The position numbers and the translations under genes were made by a program. From IMG/VR virus record IMGVR_UViG_3300010885_080864, positions 1 to 40,014 of that record: DNA of 40,014 nucleotides, one strand, 5' to 3'. This DNA is from a virus. The notes beneath the pieces were generated by a model. That model did no database searches. It was not told the DNA's origin and was given only the letters and a program-made list of their open reading frames with translations. This document shows positions 1 to 8,773 of the stretch, one piece after another. Numbering within the stretch: the first letter of the stretch is position 1; each line of letters opens with the position of its first letter.

Positions 1-1182
1 CATAGCCTTTGAAATTTCTGCATCAAGCTTTTCTAGATAGGCTATGGCGCGATCTAAACCAGCCAGATCTTTACCTGAATGCTTGGGAACATCATCTACA
101 CGATCTTTAATCCATGGAAGGAAACCTTTATGATCTTTTGATTGCCAGTCCCATTTAGACTTCTTTTTGTCTTTGGCTTGTTGATTATCTTCTGAATTAT
201 CTTCAGAATCTTCTTGCTCATCTTCGACAATGATATCTTCAACGTTTTCTGGCGCACCAGGAACTCTTGGTAATGTAATATTGATATCGCCATGAACATC
301 AACAACATTGATATGACCATCAGGTTTATGATGATTGGAATTAAGATCTAGTACTCCATTAATAGTTTCATCTATAGTTTCATCTATAAGCCCATCATGC
401 GGCATTACTTGAGTCATATCGTGACCTGTATGGTGGTCTACGTAGTTACCTACATGATGATCCTCGTGATGATCGCCGTGATGATCCGCATGATCTGCGC
501 CATATTCAACAGGGCTATGCATATCTAAAACCAATTCTTTTGAAGGCTTATCAGAATACATGAATACCGAATCGCTGCCTACTGGCAATTCATCGCCTGG
601 ACCAGGCATTTCTTCTACTACTATATTATCTAACATTTGGGCTTCGGATATTAATTTCATTGGTTCCTCTGATAAAAATACGCTATTCTTTAATAATGCA
701 TTATTATTAGTTTTTTCATGGGCTTCTGTATATACGCTATCAAAAACTCCATAATATAAATTTCTACTTATATCGTAATTATCTGATAATACTCCTGGCG
801 GATATGTCTGTATGCCATTTATACCACCATAAAATAATCTTGAAGGTGTTTGACCTAATGATCTGTCAATTCCATTAGAATCATTCGGTTCATCATAATT
901 ACAATCTACACTCTTAAATTTTTCAAGAATTGATGACATATATTTACATTTTGATACATTTCCAAATTTAGAAATATAATCTTTATAAATTTCATTATTA
1001 TTTGTAATAGCATTTTCTCGCTCTTCATCGGAAATTTGATAATGAGCGTCTTTGCTTTCTAGTGGAATCATGTTTAATACGCTGTTTCCTGCATTAATAC
1101 ATGCCTCTGGGATATTTAAACCAAATGGGCAAATATCATCTTTATTATTTCTTACTACTGCTAATTTAATTTTTCTATTCAT
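1..1182 (-). CDS. Unknown protein with His/Asp-rich segment, C-terminus beyond window
   Basis: An open minus-strand frame of 394 codons starts at ATG 1182 and runs off the window at base 1 with no stop, so the 3' end is missing. The start overlaps the stop of the upstream nucleotidyltransferase gene as ATGA. The N-terminus reads MNRKIKLAVVRNN and then ICPFGLNIPEACINAG. Residues about 227-254 are very rich in His and Asp (HHGDHHEDHH and neighbours), which could bind metal. A strongly acidic Glu/Asp/Ser stretch follows and then a lysine-rich patch. The last visible part, around DVPKHSGKDLAGLDRAIAYL, looks like a helical folded domain. I do not recognise a family. A virion or packaging-related role is only a guess from the neighbouring long unknown proteins. 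Confidence 0.85.
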   Translation of the reverse strand, partial: MNRKIKLAVVRNNKDDICPFGLNIPEACINAGNSVLNMIPLESKDAHYQISDEERENAITNNNEIYKDYISKFGNVSKCKYMSSILEKFKSVDCNYDEPNDSNGIDRSLGQTPSRLFYGGINGIQTYPPGVLSDNYDISRNLYYGVFDSVYTEAHEKTNNNALLKNSVFLSEEPMKLISEAQMLDNIVVEEMPGPGDELPVGSDSVFMYSDKPSKELVLDMHSPVEYGADHADHHGDHHEDHHVGNYVDHHTGHDMTQVMPHDGLIDETIDETINGVLDLNSNHHKPDGHINVVDVHGDINITLPRVPGAPENVEDIIVEDEQEDSEDNSEDNQQAKDKKKSKWDWQSKDHKGFLPWIKDRVDDVPKHSGKDLAGLDRAIAYLEKLDAEISKAM

Positions 1183-1934
1183 TTTTTTAAATTGTTTTTA
1201 TAATAAGGTAATAACTCATCTGACATAGGAATATGATTCCATAAATTCATTTTATTTAATAAATAAACCGTTCTTTCCGGGTTCAATTTTATTGATTTAT
1301 TTAATTTTTCTATTAAAAATTTTCTTGAAGATTTAAAAATAGAATTAGGATTATTTTTTATAAATTCTACTATTGATTTATCTACATCAAAATCTAATTT
1401 TGCACTTAGATATATGGATCTAATTGCTCTATTATTATTTTCAATAAATGCTGATTCCGGATAAGTATTACATTTAATAATTCTTTTATTAATGTCACTA
1501 ATTCCATTTTTCGTCGGATCTTTTATATTTTTCAAATCAGTAGATAATAGTAAAGAATTACATGTAAAATCTCTGCTAAACATTTCTTTCTGCATGTTAG
1601 TCGGCGAAGTTATACCATTACTAATAAGAAATTGATTTATACTGGGTGCATTAAAATTAGATGAAAAATCTAATTTTAAATCTTTTAAAAATATTGATGC
1701 ATGTCCATCATTAAAAGATTCATATTTAATTAGATATATTTTTTTTAATAAAATACTAAATTCTTGAGCTAGAATTTTGATTGTACTATCACCAGTAGTA
1801 ATATCTAAGTCCGAAATATTATCCAATCTATTCATAAATTTATCACGAGCTACGCCGCCGCAAATAAAAGGCTTGCTTGCGCCATACTTTATAGCAGCAT
1901 TATCTAGTGATTTTAAAATAGATGTTAATTTCAT
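1179..1934 (-). CDS. CCA tRNA nucleotidyltransferase / poly(A) polymerase head-domain protein
   Basis: Residues 26-31 read GGVARD and residues 42-44 DLD, matching the class II nucleotidyltransferase signature GG..RD...D(I/L)D whose two aspartates bind the catalytic metals. RDFTCNSLL near the middle matches the conserved RRDFTxNA(L/M) helix of CCA-adding enzymes. At 251 aa it is shorter than bacterial CCA enzymes (about 400 aa), so it has the head and neck but a reduced or missing body and tail. The family adds CCA or poly(A) to RNA 3' ends. In a phage it would most simply repair or mature tRNA ends. It is translationally coupled (ATGA) to the next gene. The family call is firm; which nucleotides it adds cannot be read from the sequence. 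Confidence 0.85.
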   Translation of the reverse strand: MKLTSILKSLDNAAIKYGASKPFICGGVARDKFMNRLDNISDLDITTGDSTIKILAQEFSILLKKIYLIKYESFNDGHASIFLKDLKLDFSSNFNAPSINQFLISNGITSPTNMQKEMFSRDFTCNSLLLSTDLKNIKDPTKNGISDINKRIIKCNTYPESAFIENNNRAIRSIYLSAKLDFDVDKSIVEFIKNNPNSIFKSSRKFLIEKLNKSIKLNPERTVYLLNKMNLWNHIPMSDELLPYYKNNLKK

Positions 1935-1945
1935 ATTTTTATCAT

Positions 1946-3883
1946 TTATACTTTGGCTGGAACTGTTACTGGCTGAGACAAATCTTGCGTAATTTCTACC
2001 GCAGGTGCTGGCAATGTGGCGCCAGTTAGATCCACTTCTTTGTTATCAATATCTTTTCTTAATTGCTTTCTGCGATCCTCTTTTGTTTGATCTTCTTGTA
2101 TTTTATTTTTTATTGCTGCCGCCTCTCCTGTGGTTGGGGCGGTAGCCTTAAGGTCTACAGAACTAACTCCAATAGATCCTCGTAATTTACTTAAAATATT
2201 TTCTACGCGTGATAAAATATAATTGTTAGCTTCAATAGATTTGCCAGAAGCCTCTGACAGTTCGCTAAATACAGAGCTTAATCCGACTTTATCAAGCATT
2301 AAGTCAACAATTGCTAACTGTCTAGGAATCTCTCTATTCTTAAATAAATTTGTTAAATCTTCTAATTTATCAACAATATCAGAAATTGTTACATTTTGAA
2401 ATGCACTATTAAGTATGGCGTCAAAATCTTTTCCACCTTTATTTTGAGAAATAACATTTGGATTTTCCTCAATTTCAACTTTATTCTCTATTTGTGGAGT
2501 GGCTGCCGGCATTGGCGCAGCTGCCGACAAAGGTGCTGGCGCAGCCTCAGCAATTTCTAATGGAGCTTCTGGTATCGAAGCCGCCTGAGCCTCTACAATC
2601 AATTCATCATTATTATTATAATAAAATTTATATTCTGATTTTTTATTAAAATTATTTATTCCGTTTAAGAAAGCATCCATTCCTGGAGTATTGTTTTGCG
2701 GAGCGGCAGAAATTCCTTCTTGATAAGGCATAGTATTTGGCGCGCCTCCGCCTATACTAGGAGAGCCTGGTGGCACATTTATAGGCGGCAAACTTGCTGT
2801 CGGTGCCGCGCTAGCATTAGGTGATGCAGAGTCGGTCGGTGGCGGTGGAGGCGGAAGATCAAATGATGATGGCGGCGCAACTACTGAGCCTGAAGGAGGC
2901 TGCGCTGTTGCCGGGGCGGAAGGAGACGCTGGAGTCAGCGATGGTGGACTTGCTCCCGGATTATTAGCAGGCACTATTGCTGGTGTTGGTGGTACGTTTT
3001 GTGGCGACGCTGGCGCACCAGCCGCAGGCGCAGACGCAGCTGCAGGCGCAGGCGCAGCTGCAGGCGCAGGCGCAGCAGGCGCAGGCGCTGCGCTTGGTGT
3101 AGATGCGTCAGCAACTTTATATAAAACAGCAGCAGCATTAGAGAACCCATTACTAATTAAAATATTAGCTTCTCTAATAATTAAATCATCATACAATGTA
3201 GTTGATGCTGTTTTTTTATTTAAAGAATAAATTTTTTGTTTTAATTTATGTATTATCTCTACCAAAGTATCTAATTCATCGCCGGCAAATACTTGACCAT
3301 TTTCTGATCTCAATAATTTTTCGGTAGAATCAAGCCTTGTAATAATTTTTTTTCTTTGCTGCTCAATTAATTGTTTTTTTACAGATACAGATTGAGTAGA
3401 AGCGCTCATTTCATCATTAACATTAATTTCATGTTCATCTCGGGCAGATCCTGGATTTGGCAATATATAACCAAAACCACCATCATAAATAGATAATTGC
3501 GCAGTTTTATATTTTTGATGATTGTTTCCCTCATAAAAATTTAACCAATTTTTAAAATTTAATTTTTCCATATCATCCCATCCGGAAGTTGCGCGCTCGA
3601 ATCCGTCACTTTGATTATTATTTTTATAATAAACGACGTCTTTAGCTGCAGTAATCCATTTATTTAAATCTGCTTTGTTGCCATATTGAACGTTACTTTC
3701 AAAATTAGGATATGCTGTTTTTAACTTAAGTTTTTTAAATTGAGATTTTTGTAAAACGTTATCTAATTTTTTAAAAAATCCTAAATTTTTCAATAATGAC
3801 ATTCTGATTTTTTTTGAAATGTCACTAGGAAATTTTTTAGCATCTCCCTCATAAAATAATTTTATTTCTTTTTTAGTTTTCAT
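1946..3883 (-). CDS. Large Pro/Ala-rich protein, possible virion component
   Basis: This 645-aa protein has three visible parts. An N-terminal region (about 1-255) is rich in Trp, Tyr and Lys and then becomes coiled-coil-like. A long low-complexity linker (about 260-395, with smaller patches near 440-470) is built from Pro, Ala and Ser, with runs such as APAPAAAPAPAAA and PPPPPPT. A C-terminal helical domain (about 480-580) contains FDAILNSAFQN and IPRQLAIVDLMLDKVG, followed by a charged tail. The gene overlaps the upstream gene by 11 bases. Such linkers occur in phage structural or scaffold-like proteins and also in adaptor proteins. I do not recognise the family, and a virion role is only an inference. 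Confidence 0.8.
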   Translation of the reverse strand: MKTKKEIKLFYEGDAKKFPSDISKKIRMSLLKNLGFFKKLDNVLQKSQFKKLKLKTAYPNFESNVQYGNKADLNKWITAAKDVVYYKNNNQSDGFERATSGWDDMEKLNFKNWLNFYEGNNHQKYKTAQLSIYDGGFGYILPNPGSARDEHEINVNDEMSASTQSVSVKKQLIEQQRKKIITRLDSTEKLLRSENGQVFAGDELDTLVEIIHKLKQKIYSLNKKTASTTLYDDLIIREANILISNGFSNAAAVLYKVADASTPSAAPAPAAPAPAAAPAPAAASAPAAGAPASPQNVPPTPAIVPANNPGASPPSLTPASPSAPATAQPPSGSVVAPPSSFDLPPPPPPTDSASPNASAAPTASLPPINVPPGSPSIGGGAPNTMPYQEGISAAPQNNTPGMDAFLNGINNFNKKSEYKFYYNNNDELIVEAQAASIPEAPLEIAEAAPAPLSAAAPMPAATPQIENKVEIEENPNVISQNKGGKDFDAILNSAFQNVTISDIVDKLEDLTNLFKNREIPRQLAIVDLMLDKVGLSSVFSELSEASGKSIEANNYILSRVENILSKLRGSIGVSSVDLKATAPTTGEAAAIKNKIQEDQTKEDRRKQLRKDIDNKEVDLTGATLPAPAVEITQDLSQPVTVPAKV

Positions 3884-4625
3884 TTAATTTATTTGTTATA
3901 GTTTCATTAATAATTTTTGCTTCAGTTAATCTGGTCTCTATATTTTTATTAGCCTCTGAAGCCGGCTTAAGTTTATTTAATTTTTCACTATATAATTCCA
4001 TAAACTTTAAAGAATATTCTATTCCCATCTCTGATAATGTGTCTTTAATAGCTTCAATAAAAACATCGCTGTACTTATCAACAGTTTGAATGTTGACATT
4101 ATGCTGCACTATTTGGTCCGGACCACCGATAACTAATTTATGATATTTTTCAAGCGTGCTACCAAGAGTATCAAACCACTCAATTAAAACGCGGTCCATT
4201 CTCATATTTCTGGGATCTTCTTGAATTTCATCAAACACTTGTGCTGCCCTAGTCTCTATAGCTACGATCATATTACCGAGCATACTTTTAATATCTAATT
4301 CGTTTTCAGCTAGCTGCAGCATTTTATCTTTATAAGTTTTATTATCTCTTACAGCTAAGCTTGCTTGATCGGATAAAGGTAGTGTTTGATTTTGCTGAGT
4401 TTTTAATAAATCTTCTTTTATATGATTATAAATATCTAAATAATTATTTTGAAAAGATACGAGTGACTTTTCCGCAATAACAAATTTACTTTCACTAACA
4501 TTTGTATATTTGCTTTTTAGCCAAGCATATATTTCTTTAGAAGGAACGCCTATTAGCAATTTACTAATAATTTCTTCTAGATCAGGATGCTCTAATATTT
4601 TCTTTAAACCAACGTCTTTTTTCAT
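3873..4625 (-). CDS. Unknown helical protein, possibly small-terminase-like
   Basis: This 250-aa protein is almost entirely helical and charged. Residues about 14-40 (PDLEEIISKLLIGVPSKEI followed by YAWLKSKY) resemble a helix-turn-helix of the kind at the N-terminus of phage small terminase subunits, which recognise DNA for packaging. The rest is long amphipathic helix (DIKSMLGNMIVAIETRAAQV, then FDTLGSTLEKYHKLV) that could oligomerise, as small terminases do. It overlaps the next gene by 11 bases. No large terminase lies in the window to support the idea, so the terminase reading is weak. The gene itself is convincing from its length and packing. Confidence 0.75.
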   Translation of the reverse strand: MKKDVGLKKILEHPDLEEIISKLLIGVPSKEIYAWLKSKYTNVSESKFVIAEKSLVSFQNNYLDIYNHIKEDLLKTQQNQTLPLSDQASLAVRDNKTYKDKMLQLAENELDIKSMLGNMIVAIETRAAQVFDEIQEDPRNMRMDRVLIEWFDTLGSTLEKYHKLVIGGPDQIVQHNVNIQTVDKYSDVFIEAIKDTLSEMGIEYSLKFMELYSEKLNKLKPASEANKNIETRLTEAKIINETITNKLNEN

Positions 4626-4647
4626 ATTATCTCTAGTATATGCTCAA

Positions 4648-5766
4648 TTATAGATTGATTATCTTTAGAGACAACCAATCATCTTCCCAAATAGAAATAA
4701 CATTATATCCTGATTTTTTAAGTAGATTTTCTCTGTTTAAAGTTTTGTTATATAATTCACCAAATGTTTTATTATTTCTTTTATTCATTTCGTTCGCTTC
4801 AAATAATGAGGGATTTCCATGCCAATAATCGCCATTAAATTCGTAAATTGTATTACTTTCGGCAACATACGCATCAACTATATATTTTTTATTATTAATA
4901 ATAATTGTTTGCTGTCTAAATTCTTGTTTAATTTTTAAAAAATCTAGCCATTCATTTTCGGATTTTGATACAAATTTACGCGCGCCACACTTCCTACATC
5001 CACGACCCAGCAAATGAGAATGTGGTGTTTGCCAAAAAATTAGATTGCAATCATTGCATTTTATTTCTATTTTTTTTGCAGAATTAATATAATTTGATTT
5101 ATCATAATTATATTTTTTTTTATGAATATTTACGGCATCAATAATAAATTGAGAGATATTTTTTGTTTTAGATAAATTTACGCAAAATATACAGCCATGC
5201 CCCATAAGGTGATGTCGTGCGGTCTGATTAAAAAAATTATTGCATTTATTACATTTAATTTTTAATTTTCCATTTAATTTTTTAAAATTAATATGAGAAT
5301 AATCATAATTATTTTTATGCTTTTTTATAGCATTTTCTAAAAAATAATTAACATCTAAATGTTTACCATCGCAATGTGGACAACATTTTGTTTTTAAATT
5401 GAATAATGGTAATTGCCAAAATTTATTATTACAAATGTTACATTTTATTAAAATTTTAGTACAAGAATTTATATATTTTGACTCAGTGTAGTCAAATTTA
5501 TCGCGATGTTTTAATTTTAATTTTTTAATAAACTCTTGCGGATCATTTCTTGATTTTACGCCTTTGGCTTTACAAGCGCAAATATTACAGCCATGACCTT
5601 TAAGATGGTCTATAGATCTTTGGTGAAAGATATTTTTGCAAGAATTACATAAAATTTCTATTTTGTTATTGCAATTAACATAAATAGATTTATCGTAATT
5701 GTATTTGTTTGCGTGCTTATGTTTGGCTCTTTTCAAGAATTCTTGTTGCGATAATTTTGATCTCAT
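4648..5766 (-). CDS. Zinc-ribbon-repeat endonuclease with Vsr-like C-terminal domain
   Basis: The first 260 residues hold four repeats of about 55-75 aa, each of the form KHxxKYNYDxSxYxN..KIxIxCxxCxxxFxQ....HLxGxGCxxC, so each carries two CxxC pairs expected to bind zinc. The C-terminal 110 residues contain VDAYV, then YEFNGDYWHGNP, and finish with KKSGYNVISIWEDDW. This is the pattern of the Vsr-like/EDxHD endonucleases found in phage homing enzymes, with acidic residues and histidine as likely catalytic groups. The gene sits alone between two non-paralogous genes with its own upstream spacer, as expected for a free-standing mobile endonuclease. TATAAT lies just upstream of ATG 5766. No intron or intein is visible beside it. 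Confidence 0.85.
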   Translation of the reverse strand: MRSKLSQQEFLKRAKHKHANKYNYDKSIYVNCNNKIEILCNSCKNIFHQRSIDHLKGHGCNICACKAKGVKSRNDPQEFIKKLKLKHRDKFDYTESKYINSCTKILIKCNICNNKFWQLPLFNLKTKCCPHCDGKHLDVNYFLENAIKKHKNNYDYSHINFKKLNGKLKIKCNKCNNFFNQTARHHLMGHGCIFCVNLSKTKNISQFIIDAVNIHKKKYNYDKSNYINSAKKIEIKCNDCNLIFWQTPHSHLLGRGCRKCGARKFVSKSENEWLDFLKIKQEFRQQTIIINNKKYIVDAYVAESNTIYEFNGDYWHGNPSLFEANEMNKRNNKTFGELYNKTLNRENLLKKSGYNVISIWEDDWLSLKIINL

Positions 5767-5842
5767 AATATTATAAGTTAACTGTTATAAAATAAAGGCT
5801 TAAGCAGGCTAAATTATATTTACAATTTACTTATATCATTTA

Positions 5843-6550
5843 TTATTGAGCTTGGCGCGCTTCCCTATTATCAAATAACGGATAAGAATCATTATGATCG
5901 GATGAAGTTTGAAGATCTACGCTGCCGCCAGGAACTTCATCACCATTTTCTTTTTTGTAACCTAATTCGAAATTAAATACTTTGCCATCTAATAAGCATT
6001 GCCAATTAGATTCACCTTTACGCGCTAACATAGACCCGGCATGATCTGGGCAATAACGAGAATTTAAACCGTGTTCTAAGACTCGGTATTTTTTTGTCAT
6101 ACCACTAGCATCAATTGCTTTCTTAATATCAGCGGCTTTATTTATTTCATCTATTTCAATTTTTGGCTGATTATACTTTTTTTTTAAAGTATCAATTCTT
6201 GACTCTTGCGCCATTTTTAGGCTTTCAAAAGCTCCTGCAGGTGCGGCTATTGTTAATAGCAATTCGTCAAGTACAGAAGCTTGTTTTTTTAGAAATGGGT
6301 CGCCGCTCGAATCAAATTCAGATGCAAGAGCAGCAATTTCTTCTATTGATTCTGAAGTAATTCTTGGCTCTTTTTCCGGTTCTAATTCGTCAGTCATTTC
6401 TGCAGTTTTACGAAGAGCTGTTGCAGCCTCGGATAAACCTGCTGCAACTGCGCTCAAACAATCATCATTGTATTCAGATAATAAAAAAACCTCATTATTA
6501 GGATTTTCTAGCCAAGAGGCAATTGATGTAAGTATTTCTGAGACTCTCAT
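5843..6550 (-). CDS. Unknown protein, possible virion component
   Basis: A 235-aa acidic protein. The N-terminal half is alanine-rich and helical (SAVAAGLSEAATALRKTAEM). The C-terminal half has a small Cys-containing domain (RYCPDHAGSMLARKGESNW and then QCLLDGK) that might bind a metal. The pentapeptide KQASV occurs here and again in the upstream 532-aa neighbour, which may reflect a shared motif or chance. Twelve bases separate it from that neighbour, so the three genes from 8644 down to 5843 look like one transcription unit. No family is recognised. Confidence 0.8.
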   Translation of the reverse strand: MRVSEILTSIASWLENPNNEVFLLSEYNDDCLSAVAAGLSEAATALRKTAEMTDELEPEKEPRITSESIEEIAALASEFDSSGDPFLKKQASVLDELLLTIAAPAGAFESLKMAQESRIDTLKKKYNQPKIEIDEINKAADIKKAIDASGMTKKYRVLEHGLNSRYCPDHAGSMLARKGESNWQCLLDGKVFNFELGYKKENGDEVPGGSVDLQTSSDHNDSYPLFDNREARQAQ

Positions 6551-6562
6551 TTTAATTCCTTA

Positions 6563-8161
6563 TCATCCAAAAATTTTGGAATTCATGAAAAATGCGCCTT
6601 CACCAGGACCATCGCTAGCTTTGCGATATAATGGAAGGCAGTTACCATGATCATCTTGATATACTTTATGAGTTGGCAATCCAGTATGACCACAAACTGG
6701 GTGCTTGCTGTTTGATGCTGTAATTATCATAGAACATTTATGTTCGACAGAAGCCTGTTTATTCATGCCAACGTTATTTATGAAGTAAGATAACGCTAAT
6801 TGATAAGAGTTTGAGTCATTCATTGTTGAAAGGACATTAAGAGCATCTTCTGCCTTTAAAAGGTTATTTTCAACCAGTGCAAGCTTAATGACCTCGACCA
6901 ATTGTCCGGACTTCATTGTACGCAATGGTGACGCCGATGCGGCAATAGAATAATCTGTTTCATTATTGATAAATAATTTATCAATATTGGCTTTACTAAA
7001 TGATGAGACAGCGCCATTTGAAATCATAATTTCTGGAGTATGAACTTTATTTTTTTCAATTTTAACTGGAACTTTAAATGCTACACGACCATTATTTAAT
7101 GACACCGCATAAACAATCGTTGTATCGTTACAATCAGCTACCGCAACTTGTGGCGCTTTAAACTCAGTTAAATTACGAGCAATTATTTCTCTGCCTAATT
7201 TTACTTTATCGTTTCCGAATTTAAATCCTGCAACTCCTGCTGGAGTCTCTAATTGAGCGGCAAAGCTTGTAGCTTCCGCGTCTTTAAAATCTGCAAGTTT
7301 AACATCTTGTACAGATTGTACATCAAATGATTGATCAAGAATTTGGTTTGCAAACAATTCACCATGACCGCGAGATGCATTCAATTTAATAATTGCCATT
7401 TCGACATTATTTACTTCTGGTTCATTATTTTTTAATGAAGATAATTTCTCCATTATTTTTGAAGAATTAATAGCTAATTTTTGACCGGCAAAACTTTTGA
7501 TATAAGCTGTTATATTTTTATTATTAATATCGCTAGGTCCAGCATTAGCCACGAAAATTTCAGGCTCCACAATCTTGTCTTTCAAGATTTCAACTGGAAC
7601 ATATACGCTAGTCATTCCTTTTGGAGTTTCGTAACTAGCTTTAACAACTATAAAATTATTATTACCATCTTCAATTTCTAGTTTAGAAGCGGCAACGCCC
7701 CAGATATCTAGTGCAACATTAACAGTATTAATTGCTTTTTCAGCAGCTAATTTTGAATACATTTTAACTTTAGCAGATTTATCAAAAACGCTTTCTAATG
7801 CGTTTGATAGTACGGGATCTGCCGTACTATGAACGTCAATATTTGGCTGTAATTGTTTTGGGGCTGATACTGTTTCTTTTTCAACTTCAATATTTAATTC
7901 ATCAGCGAAAAAACTAGCAAATTTTGTATTACGAGAATAGAATCTTTTATACAGATCCTTTATCTCGCCTCTTGTAATGCAAGACCTTTTATCGGCTAGT
8001 TTTTTGACTATGTTGTTTACAGAAGCAATAGTTGCATCATGCGGATATTGTTCAGCAAACTTTTGAAGTTTTACAGAAAATAAAGGTAAGGCAACTTTTT
8101 CATTATTTTCTATTGTCTTTGCAACTGAAGTAATTAATTTACTAATTTTATCGACACTCAT
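6563..8161 (-). CDS. Internally duplicated unknown protein, possible virion component
   Basis: This 532-aa protein carries two related beta-rich domains. One is around residues 140-220, with VYVPVEILKDKIVEPEIFVA, and the other around 325-400, with AFKVPVKIEKNKVHTPEIMI. They align with the shared pattern V-PV-I-K-K---PEI and a following N-NI--xI segment, so an internal duplication is directly visible. The C-terminus has a Cys/His cluster (HKCSMII, HPVCGHTGLPTH) and ends in EGAFFMNSKIFG. Nine bases separate it from the upstream gene. The composition and size suit a structural protein, but no family is recognised. Confidence 0.8.
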   Translation of the reverse strand: MSVDKISKLITSVAKTIENNEKVALPLFSVKLQKFAEQYPHDATIASVNNIVKKLADKRSCITRGEIKDLYKRFYSRNTKFASFFADELNIEVEKETVSAPKQLQPNIDVHSTADPVLSNALESVFDKSAKVKMYSKLAAEKAINTVNVALDIWGVAASKLEIEDGNNNFIVVKASYETPKGMTSVYVPVEILKDKIVEPEIFVANAGPSDINNKNITAYIKSFAGQKLAINSSKIMEKLSSLKNNEPEVNNVEMAIIKLNASRGHGELFANQILDQSFDVQSVQDVKLADFKDAEATSFAAQLETPAGVAGFKFGNDKVKLGREIIARNLTEFKAPQVAVADCNDTTIVYAVSLNNGRVAFKVPVKIEKNKVHTPEIMISNGAVSSFSKANIDKLFINNETDYSIAASASPLRTMKSGQLVEVIKLALVENNLLKAEDALNVLSTMNDSNSYQLALSYFINNVGMNKQASVEHKCSMIITASNSKHPVCGHTGLPTHKVYQDDHGNCLPLYRKASDGPGEGAFFMNSKIFG

Positions 8162-8170
8162 AAGTTGTCC

Positions 8171-8644
8171 TTATTTTAACTCTGGGTATTTATTTAATAC
8201 CACATTTTTAGTTGCTTCTGGCAATTCATTTAATAGAGCTGCTACCAATTTCTTATTTTCAGCAAGACTTTTAGGTAGGTAAGACTCAGCGTATTCGAGC
8301 GATGATTCTGGCAAACCTAATTTACCAGATGCTAGTTTTGCAATTGGATCACCTTTATAAAATATATTTAATGAATTTGATGATTTACTATGCAGAACTT
8401 CCCAATCAGATTTTGTTGCGGCAGTTTTTACAACCTCATCCACTGATGGATTGTATAATGCTACAATATAATCGCCATCATCAGCACTTTGAATTTGCCA
8501 TAAATCAGCACCTTTATCAGAATCTTTGAATCTAACAATATCAAATGCTACTTTTTCAATTTTATCTTTTATTTCTGATAATTTATAAGAGGTCTTATAA
8601 ATTGAGCCACTTAATTGGCTGTAATCAATATTAAACTTTGACAT
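8171..8644 (-). CDS. Unknown 157-aa protein
   Basis: A small protein that starts with a strong Shine-Dalgarno site (TTTTGGAG followed by AATAA and ATG). It is first in a run of three genes with short gaps. It mixes a short beta-rich middle (GDYIVALYNPSVDEVVK, LNIFYKGDPIAKL) with a helical C-terminus (LVAALLNELPEATKNVVLNK). No motif or family is recognised. The strong start and the AT-rich spacer upstream suggest it is the first gene of a late or structural operon. Confidence 0.75.
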   Translation of the reverse strand: MSKFNIDYSQLSGSIYKTSYKLSEIKDKIEKVAFDIVRFKDSDKGADLWQIQSADDGDYIVALYNPSVDEVVKTAATKSDWEVLHSKSSNSLNIFYKGDPIAKLASGKLGLPESSLEYAESYLPKSLAENKKLVAALLNELPEATKNVVLNKYPELK

Positions 8645-8693
8645 TTATTCTCCAAAAATATTAACAATACTATACAACATTATGAGTAAATAT

Positions 8694-8719
8694 TACTATT
8701 AACTATGATGTTAGTAGTA
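8694..8719. other. Imperfect inverted repeat in spacer
   Basis: TACTATTAAC and GTTAGTAGTA form a 10-bp stem, with one T-G pair, around a 6-base loop. It lies in the AT-rich spacer upstream of the gene starting at 8644. No long T run follows on either strand, so it is a weak terminator. It could be an operator or simply part of the promoter region. Confidence 0.35.
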
Positions 8720-8773
8720 TTTTAGTAAAATTATTTTTATTTTTATATAAAAAAACTAGATATTTAGTTGTTA

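Noticed and set aside
96-320. Minus-strand ORF of 74 codons
   Set aside because: It is in a different frame from the long open gene 1-1182, which has coding-like sequence all through this stretch.
560-754. Plus-strand ORF of 64 codons
   Set aside because: It is antisense to the 1-1182 gene, and no Shine-Dalgarno or family match is seen.
5843-8161. Shared pentapeptide KQASV as a protease cleavage site in two neighbouring proteins
   Set aside because: Five residues in two long Lys/Ala-rich proteins could match by chance, and no consistent flanking sequence is visible.
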